Positions 31,983-37,145 of a stretch of DNA of 37,145 nucleotides are shown here, one piece after another; position 1 is the first letter of the stretch; the number at the start of each line of letters is the position of its first letter. The translations under genes were made by a program, and so were the position numbers. The DNA comes from a virus: positions 1 to 37,145 of the IMG/VR virus record IMGVR_UViG_3300027747_002157. One strand, 5' to 3'. Below the pieces are notes generated by a model. That model was not told the origin of the DNA. It saw only the letters and a program-made list of their open reading frames with translations, and did not search any database.

Positions 31983-32302
31983 GATTGATTTTTTGTTTTT
32001 TCGTTTGTAGCAACACGGCCGCTATCTGCTATAAAATCAGTAGTGGCTTGTCCATCTTGGCCCACATTACGACATAGGTCCGTGAACCAAGCATCTACGA
32101 TTTCTTCGGGCGCCATACCAGTATACCCATTCTTTCTAAGGAATATAACAAAGGCAGGATTCCATTCCAATTCAAAGTAACCTGACTTTGGATTATTTGG
32201 ATCTACATGTGCTTTGATAACATTAACCCATGGCTCAGCACTGTCACGCATTGACTTTGCTGTTTCTTTGCTTTTAAATTTGTTTTTTAACCAGTTAAAC
32301 AT
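31979..32302 (-). CDS. Unknown phage protein
   Basis: 107 residues, ATG with GAGAAG upstream, overlapping the DUF1289-like gene by eight bases. A basic N-terminus (FNWLKNKFKSKETAKS) precedes ELEWNPAFVIFLRKNGYTG, EEIVDAWFTDLCRN and a short tail. It reads as a compact helical domain of a type common in T4-like aquatic phages. No function is assigned. Confidence 0.6.
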   Translation of the reverse strand: MFNWLKNKFKSKETAKSMRDSAEPWVNVIKAHVDPNNPKSGYFELEWNPAFVIFLRKNGYTGMAPEEIVDAWFTDLCRNVGQDGQATTDFIADSGRVATNEKTKNQS

Positions 32303-32504
32303 ATTTTTCTTCTCGCTCTTTTAATTTAATCAAAACTTGTTCTCTCCATTCAACTGTTTCGCTGTACCAGCCAAGTCGTTCTTCGTCGGTTCTGAAACAA
32401 CCAATACACATGCCATCACCATCTGTTGCACAAATACCTACGCATGGGTTTGTGTTGTTTGCATGCTCATCCGGCCCTGTCGAGGTAGTCATGTTGGTGC
32501 TCAT
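32295..32504 (-). CDS. DUF1289-like small Cys-rich protein
   Basis: 69 residues from ATG 32504 (a TTG lies one codon earlier). NPCVGICATDGDGMCIGCFR followed by T-D-E-E-R-L-G-W matches the DUF1289 pattern P-C-x-x-x-C-x(7)-C-x-G-C-x-R-T-x-x-E. The four Cys probably bind zinc or an Fe-S cluster. Bacterial members have no clear role. Part of a run of overlapping small genes. Confidence 0.75.
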   Translation of the reverse strand: MSTNMTTSTGPDEHANNTNPCVGICATDGDGMCIGCFRTDEERLGWYSETVEWREQVLIKLKEREEKYV

Positions 32505-32754
32505 CAATTGAAATCTTCTTCTTTGGTTTAAATAATGCGGCTAACTGGCCTAACTTAGAATCAACATTCTTAGGCTGAATCAAGGACCTTGGATCATAAC
32601 CGGCGTATCTAACACTTTGTAAAGCATTAGATACACCACAGAGTTTACAAGCATCAGCCAATGGGAGGATACTGATAACATTGTTAGAAAAACAAAGATG
32701 TTTCCAAGTTGCCATAGTGTTATATATCCTTAAAATGTCAATCAAATTACTCAT
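32467..32754 (-). CDS. Unknown small protein with CxxC
   Basis: 95 residues if it begins at the ATGA overlap with the upstream gene (32754); 82 residues if it begins at ATG 32715, which has AAGGA before it and a more typical start (MATWKHLCFSNNVISILPLA). It has C-K-L-C-G, possibly metal-binding with a nearby Cys, then a helical Lys-rich region (LAALFKPKKKISIDEHQHDY). It overlaps the next gene by 38 bases. Function unknown. Confidence 0.5.
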   Translation of the reverse strand: MSNLIDILRIYNTMATWKHLCFSNNVISILPLADACKLCGVSNALQSVRYAGYDPRSLIQPKNVDSKLGQLAALFKPKKKISIDEHQHDYLDRAG

Positions 32755-33098
32755 TTACTATTCTTAAAATTCTTTACATCTTTGATTGCAGTCTTCAAAG
32801 TTTCTGCATAATTAAGAGCCTGTTGTTCTCGCATGATAATACTGGCCTCATATTCAATGTATCCTCGAGTCAGTAAAGTCCATATCTTTTGCCAACGATT
32901 CAATGCCCACCACTTGCTTTTTTGTTGTGTGTATGTTGTTACAGTAACGCCGGTATCATCAGCTTCGATCCACACATTATGATCGTGATTATCATCACCA
33001 CATTCGCATACCACTTGATAGGTCATGGCATCGCCCCAATCGTTTTTCTTCAATATACCTTCTGCTGGTACTTGCGCTTTCAATGTGTTAGTAGCCAT
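32751..33098 (-). CDS. Unknown phage protein with CxC / HxH motif
   Basis: 115 residues, ATG with AAAGGA upstream. YQVVCECGDDNHDHNVWIEA followed by a beta strand (TGVTVTTYTQ), then WWALNRWQKIWTLLTRGYIE and LNYAETLKTAIKDV. The C-x-C ... H-x-H layout, a beta half and a helical C-terminus resemble a small conserved phage family I recall from tailed phages; the Cys and His could bind one zinc. Function unknown. Confidence 0.6.
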   Translation of the reverse strand: MATNTLKAQVPAEGILKKNDWGDAMTYQVVCECGDDNHDHNVWIEADDTGVTVTTYTQQKSKWWALNRWQKIWTLLTRGYIEYEASIIMREQQALNYAETLKTAIKDVKNFKNSK

Positions 33099-33289
33099 AT
33101 CAAGTGTTCCTTTTTGTCATGATAACGAAATTCAACAACTGCTTCATTTGTGCCTGCCCATGTGCCTGCCCATATAACTACACCTTCTACTGCATATCTT
33201 AACCACAGTAACTTTCCTGTTAGTTCACATCTGCGTGGCTTCCAAAGAAATCTTGATTTCCAAAATGCTTTATCGTGAAACGAAGACAT
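33080..33289 (-). CDS. Unknown small aromatic-rich protein
   Basis: 69 residues from ATG 33289 (MSSFHDKAFWKSRFLWKPRR). A TTG at 33316, abutting the QueE stop and seven bases past a GGGG, would add nine residues and is possible since TTG starts occur elsewhere in this phage. C-E-L-T-G-K-L-L-W-L-R-Y-A-V and VVIWAGTWAGTNEAVVEF follow. No family recognised. It overlaps the 32751 gene by 19 bases. Confidence 0.5.
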   Translation of the reverse strand: MSSFHDKAFWKSRFLWKPRRCELTGKLLWLRYAVEGVVIWAGTWAGTNEAVVEFRYHDKKEHLIWLLTH

Positions 33290-33316
33290 CTGTGTACGAC
33301 TGTAATAAAACGGCAA

Positions 33317-34186
33317 TCACTTGCCCCAACCATTGGACCAAATGTCAACATGCAACCTGGGACTATAACGATAGCCTCTGGCCAGTGCTTCATCAGCAAT
33401 GTGTCTTGTGTTAGAAAAGTATGCTTTGTCTGTGCCGCCCACCGGCATCACATAAACTTGTCCACCAAAGCCTGCCGCACGGTATTCACCGACTGCTTGG
33501 TCTACTTCTTTAAAGTCCATGATGTTGTCAATTACAAATTTTAAATAGGTGTAACCAAGTGTTTGATATTCAACAACTACATCAGGTTTAATAGCATCTG
33601 ACCATTTCTCACCACTGGAAGTCAGCTTGGGGCTAACACTGAATGTAAGATAGTCGCGGTCTCGGCCAAACCTAGTCCATTCTTCAAACAGATAGGTATG
33701 AAAGTCATCATGCAATTTCTGAGTACCATTTGTTTCAAATGTCAAATTGGCCAAGTCACTCATACGGCTATTGCTTAACAATGCAGGATACAATTGTTGC
33801 CAACCCAACAACGGCTCACCACCTGTGATGACCAAATGTACATCATTACCATTGTTCTGTTCCCAGTGATTGTTGGGTGTCAAGTCTAACATAGCATCAA
33901 CTGCCTGCTCAACACTATAGTTAGGACTTAGATGTTTGAATGCAGGATGCCAGCTTGCGTAACTGTCACAACCGGTATTGGCCAGTGGTAAGTCATTGAA
34001 GGTTGGGTACAGGTGTACCACTTTACCAATGTCATCTGGCTCAGTGGTCTTTTCACCTGTGGGCAAGCCAAAGCCCGCACACTTAAAGTTACAACCAAAT
34101 GTTCTAAAGAACACACTAGGTACGCCAACAAAGCGACCTTCGCCTTGTGCGCTGTAAAATATTTCGCTTACTTTAAATTCATTCAT
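33317..34186 (-). CDS. queE: QueE-like 7-carboxy-7-deazaguanine synthase
   Basis: 289 residues. SEIFYSAQGEGRFVGVPSVF and LVITGGEPLLGWQQLY are hallmarks of QueE, the radical SAM enzyme that rearranges 6-carboxytetrahydropterin to 7-carboxy-7-deazaguanine, a precursor of queuosine and of deazaguanine-modified phage DNA. The cluster motif is unusual: C32-x3-C36 is present in GCNFKCAGFG, but the third Cys is displaced to C73 (TGCDSYASW), as if about 34 residues were inserted inside C-x3-C-x2-C. The C73-D-S triad matches the usual C-D-T. No FolE, QueD, QueC or DpdA is in the window. It begins in the overlap with the MazG-like stop. Confidence 0.75.
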   Translation of the reverse strand: MNEFKVSEIFYSAQGEGRFVGVPSVFFRTFGCNFKCAGFGLPTGEKTTEPDDIGKVVHLYPTFNDLPLANTGCDSYASWHPAFKHLSPNYSVEQAVDAMLDLTPNNHWEQNNGNDVHLVITGGEPLLGWQQLYPALLSNSRMSDLANLTFETNGTQKLHDDFHTYLFEEWTRFGRDRDYLTFSVSPKLTSSGEKWSDAIKPDVVVEYQTLGYTYLKFVIDNIMDFKEVDQAVGEYRAAGFGGQVYVMPVGGTDKAYFSNTRHIADEALARGYRYSPRLHVDIWSNGWGK

Positions 34187-34451
34187 ATATGCTGGACCAT
34201 TTCTTTAGTTTCTCAAACTTGGCTTGCTTCGCGGCTTCCATGCCTTCGACTGTTACTACACCCAACGATTGTAACAGGTCTACCATGGCAAGTAAATCAC
34301 CAATTTCACCTTCTAAGTGCTGTGCATTAGTTAGCGGCTTGCCTGGCTTCATATTGTCCAATCCAAAACGATTGCATTTGCTAACAGCCTGAATCACTTC
34401 GGCACATTCCTCCGAGAGAATGTTCATAATTTCGTAAAGTTTACTGTCCAT
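34179..34451 (-). CDS. MazG-like nucleotide pyrophosphohydrolase
   Basis: 90 residues from ATG 34451, with GGAAA upstream; the frame is open further, but that is inside the preceding gene. EECAEVIQAVSKCNRFGLDN and LEGEIGDLLAMVDLL give the E-x-x-E ... E-x-x-D pattern of the MazG/all-alpha NTP pyrophosphatase fold. These enzymes hydrolyse (d)NTPs to monophosphates and diphosphate. In phages they are linked to nucleotide balance or the host stringent response. It overlaps QueE by eight bases. Confidence 0.75.
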   Translation of the reverse strand: MDSKLYEIMNILSEECAEVIQAVSKCNRFGLDNMKPGKPLTNAQHLEGEIGDLLAMVDLLQSLGVVTVEGMEAAKQAKFEKLKKWSSIYE

Positions 34452-34644
34452 TTTTAATTTCCATGTAGGGTGCAATATCGTTATCAAAGATCTGAGCCAT
34501 TTGATTCCATAATGACCTTGCTTCTTCATCTGTCATACCAGCACTGAATTTAGTGCCGTAGTCCTCGGCGCCACCTTTACGGAGTCCATAGTCATGTCGC
34601 CATGTGTAGCACATTCTAGTAATAATTTGTTCTCTTGTTTTCAT
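34441..34644 (-). CDS. Unknown small phage protein
   Basis: 67 residues. MKTREQIITRMCYTWRHDYG opens a helical domain, followed by LRKGGAEDYGTKFSAGMTDE and EEARSLWNQMAQIFDNDIAP. This looks like a small helical fold. The start lies in an ATGA overlap with the upstream gene and the stop overlaps the MazG-like gene. No function known to me. Confidence 0.6.
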   Translation of the reverse strand: MKTREQIITRMCYTWRHDYGLRKGGAEDYGTKFSAGMTDEEARSLWNQMAQIFDNDIAPYMEIKNGQ

Positions 34645-34856
34645 GGTCTTGGAAAGTCTAGTTGGAACACATGAGCCTTAGTGCCCTTTAATGCTAATAA
34701 CATCTGTTCTTGCTGTGCATCTTCAAGTTTAACATAATAGCCCGGGAAGATAGCCGCCCCAGGTGCAGAAGGAATATGTCCTGTCATCATGCCAGTTGAA
34801 CTGAGGCTGGCTATAATCCAAACACACAGGGCTTCTGGTGGGTCAACTGGCTTCAT
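34641..34856 (-). CDS. Unknown small protein
   Basis: 71 residues, ATG preceded by GGAGG within the end of the phosphoesterase gene. WIIASLSSTGMMTGHIPSAP is partly hydrophobic but does not read as a signal or membrane helix. It ends with HVFQLDFPRP. Coupled on both sides; function unknown. Confidence 0.55.
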   Translation of the reverse strand: MKPVDPPEALCVWIIASLSSTGMMTGHIPSAPGAAIFPGYYVKLEDAQQEQMLLALKGTKAHVFQLDFPRP

Positions 34857-35749
34857 TATACCTCCAATACCAAATTAGGATTCCAGCCTGTATCTTCGCT
34901 GTAACCATTGTGATGATAGCCTCGTGGGTTACATACCACTCGGGTCTCTCCAATTGTATAATCAAAAGGATGATGAGTATGTCCATGTGTCCACAGTTTG
35001 ATCTGTGGATGATCCAATATAAACTCACTCAACTCACTATGGTAGCCACCGTTCATCAATGTGTCACGGCTGTACATTGGGTGACAACTTTGAAAGCTTG
35101 GAGTGTGATGTCCAACTACTACAACCTTTTTGTCATTGTGTTCTTTTACAATATGCTTGATATAGCCCAGTGTCTTGTCGTGCCGTACTGCAACATCCAA
35201 CGCACTCATAGTAGCATAGTTTCGTTGATCATTACGAATGATACGAAAGTCGTTCATCATACCTTCAATGGCATGCATAGTAAGAGGGTCACGCCGGTTC
35301 ATATCAGTCCACAAGGTACCACCAACAAATACAACATCAGTGACTTCACCTGTGTCTCTGTTACGGTCTTGAATAATTTTAGTGTCATTTTCTAACATAT
35401 AGATGTTAGGATACCGGGCCAGTTCTTCACGCATGTAATCAATACCTGCATAGAACTTGCCATTGTAAAATTCATGATTGCCCATAATGTAAATCACATG
35501 TGGGAACTGAAAACTACAACGCTTGAAGAAATCTCTAAAACGCTGTGCGGCCTGCTGTCTGCGACCTAGCCCGGTGCCATTGGCAATAGCCGCCTGTTCG
35601 CTAGTATTGTTAGGTTCGGGATGGTCGTGCAGATCCTGGGCGATACAGATATCGCCACCTAAGATTAGAACATCACAGTTGTCATTGTTAACAATGTTAA
35701 CATCTGAAAATTCCAAATGTAAATCACTAACCAGCTTTATCTTCATCAT
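34856..35749 (-). CDS. Calcineurin-like metallophosphoesterase
   Basis: 297 residues. The family motifs are in order: SDLHLEF (D-x-H), ILGGDI (G-D), YIMGNHEFY (G-N-H-E), VVVVGHHTPS, and TTHGH-type LWTHGHTHHPFDYTIG (G-H-T-H). These coordinate two metals and hydrolyse phosphate esters. The length fits single-domain phage enzymes; possible substrates include nucleotides, 2',3'-cyclic ends or bis-nucleoside polyphosphates, and none is shown by sequence. The start (ATG 35749, or the next codon at 35746) lies within the 35727 gene, and the stop overlaps the next gene's ATG. A fairly good sigma-70 box pair lies upstream inside the preceding gene. Confidence 0.85.
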   Translation of the reverse strand: MMKIKLVSDLHLEFSDVNIVNNDNCDVLILGGDICIAQDLHDHPEPNNTSEQAAIANGTGLGRRQQAAQRFRDFFKRCSFQFPHVIYIMGNHEFYNGKFYAGIDYMREELARYPNIYMLENDTKIIQDRNRDTGEVTDVVFVGGTLWTDMNRRDPLTMHAIEGMMNDFRIIRNDQRNYATMSALDVAVRHDKTLGYIKHIVKEHNDKKVVVVGHHTPSFQSCHPMYSRDTLMNGGYHSELSEFILDHPQIKLWTHGHTHHPFDYTIGETRVVCNPRGYHHNGYSEDTGWNPNLVLEV

Positions 35750-36020
35750 CGTCCTCGAGCTTTGCTATAGAGTTTAATCCGTTAACTGGAATACCATCTT
35801 CGTCCACAATAGCGAAACCATCAAAGATAAATCCAGCACCTTTGCAGAAATCTGAAAATGCTTGTAAAATCTCTTCTAAGTTGTCGTGATTGTGATCTAA
35901 TACAAGTTTCCTAGTACCATCATTGTAGCATATTAACCACTGTGTGTCAAGCGAATGTTTTTCAATATCGCCCATGGACCGCAATGCTTTTTTAATTGAG
36001 TCCCAATCGTTAGTTGCCAT
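35727..36020 (-). CDS. Unknown acidic protein
   Basis: 97 residues from ATG 36020 (MATNDWDSIKKALRSMGDIE), overlapping the dehydrogenase stop by 11 bases. It has DTQWLICYNDGTRKLVLDHN and ends in an acidic run (KLEDDDEDKAG) into which the phosphoesterase start is placed. It contains an internal TTGACA-17-TACAAT. Function not recognised. Confidence 0.55.
   Translation of the reverse strand: MATNDWDSIKKALRSMGDIEKHSLDTQWLICYNDGTRKLVLDHNHDNLEEILQAFSDFCKGAGFIFDGFAIVDEDGIPVNGLNSIAKLEDDDEDKAG
35922..35950 (-). promoter_or_regulatory. Possible intragenic sigma-70 promoter, TTGACA-17-TACAAT
   Basis: Minus strand: TTGACA (35945-35950), 17 bases, TACAAT (35922-35927), inside the 35727 gene. The spacing equals that of the five intergenic promoters. 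It could feed the phosphoesterase and the following genes, but it is within coding sequence and may be chance. Confidence 0.45.
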
Positions 36021-36804
36021 TAGGTCGCATTTCTCTATTGAGGTCACTGATAGCACGGATCAAGTCAACATGTATTCCAGACTTGACCAGGGCCGCTTCA
36101 AAAGTCCTGACATCTTTAGGAAAGCATTTGCCGCCATATCCGGCTTGCCCATCTGGACCAGGACTTTGCCAATGACTTGATCCAAGTCGACCCTCTGATT
36201 GTAGTAGCTGTTGTACTATCTCATATGAAGCCGCATTTTTCTCGCACAGTTGTCTTACTTGATTGGCAAAGATAACTTTCATTGCCAAGAATGTGTTTGT
36301 GCTTAACTTGGCAATCATTGCTTCAACCGCATCAGTTATTAATAGTGTTCCCTTATACAGGCTGATCACATTTGCAAATTCTTCTGTGGCCTCACCACCA
36401 ATGACAACCATTGTTGGATTAACACTATCTTCTTTCCAAGTGGCTTCACGAATGTATTCTGGCCAAATAATTAAATTTTGCCCTAACTGTTTTTCTAATT
36501 TTACAGCAGACTCTACACCAATGGTACTTCTTACAATGATTTTCCCTCTGAATTCATTTTGTAATGCTTCGTTGATTGCCGCATCAACGCATGATGTATC
36601 ATTCTCGGGCAATATTTCCGAATCATTCAAATCTGTATTGACACAAACAATGACATAGTCGGCCACTGCCCAACTACTCGGGTCAGCAACAACATCCTTG
36701 CCTGGATCATTGAATTCAATCTCAATCTCAGGAACAAATGTTCTCAAAAACATTTCAGTTGATTGGCCAACTGTACCTTGGCCCTGTATGATAACTTTAG
36801 TCAT
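36010..36804 (-). CDS. Shortened UDP-glucose/GDP-mannose dehydrogenase family protein
   Basis: 264 residues. An NAD-binding G-x-G-x-x-G is at 8-13 (IIQGQGTVGQS), then VIVCVNTDLN, IIVRSTIGVESA, WPEYIREATW (P-E-x-x-R-E), KLSTNTFLAMKVIFANQVRQ (central helix with the catalytic Lys), and GYGGKCFPKD with catalytic C227. These mark UGDH/GMD enzymes, which oxidise nucleotide sugars twice to uronates. The third domain (UDPGDH_C, needed for the second NDP-sugar half-site) is missing: the protein ends just after the central helix, so it is about 130 residues shorter than usual. It may need a partner or use another substrate. Its neighbour at 36797 overlaps by eight bases. Confidence 0.75.
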   Translation of the reverse strand: MTKVIIQGQGTVGQSTEMFLRTFVPEIEIEFNDPGKDVVADPSSWAVADYVIVCVNTDLNDSEILPENDTSCVDAAINEALQNEFRGKIIVRSTIGVESAVKLEKQLGQNLIIWPEYIREATWKEDSVNPTMVVIGGEATEEFANVISLYKGTLLITDAVEAMIAKLSTNTFLAMKVIFANQVRQLCEKNAASYEIVQQLLQSEGRLGSSHWQSPGPDGQAGYGGKCFPKDVRTFEAALVKSGIHVDLIRAISDLNREMRPNGN

Positions 36805-37145
36805 TTTTCTCTCTTAATATAAAATCTGGATATTTTTCTATGCTTGCATCTAGCAACTTTTCTAATCGTCCCAAGTGAACCCATCCTTTGATCACAACAA
36901 GTATTTTTTTATACTTTGGATTAAAGTCTGCTCCATGTAAGTAGTCTTCATTGTTCCATGCAAATGTATTAGTATCATTTGGTAATTTTACATAGTATCG
37001 ATCATGCAGTGGAATGTCTGTGTGCGGAGGATATTTATTTGCTAGTGTCAAGTAGAATGTTTCAATTGGATTTTCATCATGCAACATCAAACGGATCTCA
37101 GTTGGAAATCGCATTTTACCATCTATACTTGATGGGAGATTGCCA
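36797..37145 (-). CDS. Unknown protein, 5' end outside window
   Basis: The frame has an ATG at 37114 but stays open to the window edge (GNLPSSIDGKM), which reads as coding and lacks a good Shine-Dalgarno at the ATG, so the true start is probably beyond 37145. The visible part has IRLMLHDENPIETFYLTLAN, a PHTDIPLHDRYYVKLP stretch, and AWNNEDYLHGADFNPKYKKI. The H-x-D and R-Y spacing hints at an aspartyl-hydroxylase-like or cupin fold, but this is weak. The end overlaps the dehydrogenase ATG. Confidence 0.45.
   Translation of the reverse strand, partial: GNLPSSIDGKMRFPTEIRLMLHDENPIETFYLTLANKYPPHTDIPLHDRYYVKLPNDTNTFAWNNEDYLHGADFNPKYKKILVVIKGWVHLGRLEKLLDASIEKYPDFILREKND

Noticed and set aside
34838-35395. 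Long plus-strand open frame of 185 codons
   Set aside because: It lies opposite the metallophosphoesterase, whose motifs are unambiguous; the plus-strand protein is Cys/His-rich nonsense with no Shine-Dalgarno.
37030-37045. Minus-strand AATAAATA
   Set aside because: It lies inside the 36797 coding region and is not followed by a start codon at the five-base distance seen at other late boxes.
1-37145. tRNA genes, CRISPR arrays, insertion sequences, integrase
   Set aside because: Gaps between genes are all under about 120 bp and show no cloverleaf, spaced direct repeats or transposase; no tRNA search program could be run.

Overview
This window is a stretch of a large lytic tailed-phage genome, most likely a T4-related myovirus of a Gram-negative, probably aquatic, host. 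Supporting signs are very dense packing with ATGA, TAATG and longer overlaps, a giant virion protein cut by the left edge, a tail-fibre protein whose N-terminus resembles those of marine T4-like phages, exact and near-exact T4-type late promoters (TATAAATA), a phage 5'-3' exonuclease, ThyX, a MazG-like pyrophosphohydrolase and a QueE-like radical SAM enzyme. A lipobox protein argues for an outer-membrane host. I see no tRNA, rRNA, integrase, insertion sequence or CRISPR array.

Layout. Positions 1-9321 (+) carry virion structure: the giant protein, a fibre-associated protein, a tail fibre and a Tyr-Gly-Gly-rich adhesin. Positions 9399-10412 hold a lipoprotein and two small unknowns. Positions 10415-21223 (+) form one tightly coupled run: a DxD glycosyltransferase-like protein, two unknowns, three tandem paralogous DxD proteins, a methyltransferase-like protein, an Asp/Asn-hydroxylase-like dioxygenase, two possible acetyltransferases around a PP-loop (asparagine-synthase-like) enzyme, a fatty-acid desaturase and ThyX. 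At 21212 the strand switches. The (-) run continues the theme with a second PP-loop enzyme and a second dioxygenase-like protein, with one (+) gene for a small sterol-desaturase-like membrane enzyme set between them. Positions 23987-25927 (-) hold small unknowns, one with an AT-hook. Positions 26043-29375 (-) hold a MoxR-type AAA ATPase, a HELGH/VWA protein and small basic proteins. Positions 29460-37145 (-) are accessory and nucleotide-metabolism genes: exonuclease, DUF1289-like, QueE, MazG-like, metallophosphoesterase, a shortened nucleotide-sugar dehydrogenase, and a gene cut by the right edge.

Regulation is unusually legible. Six late-type boxes lie outside coding sequence (three + and three -); in five an ATG follows after exactly five bases, so if the start site lies at the T4 distance the transcripts would be leaderless. 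Five consensus sigma-70 promoters, all (-) strand and all with exactly 17 bp between boxes, serve the MoxR, VWA, small basic and exonuclease genes. A sixth sits inside a gene. One strong intrinsic terminator follows the VWA gene.

The most promising undescribed element is the combined biosynthetic island (about 10.4-24.0 kb). It joins sugar transfer, ATP-driven amidation or adenylation, hydroxylation, acyl transfer and acyl desaturation, possibly to decorate the virion, the phage DNA or the host envelope. That joint function is inference.
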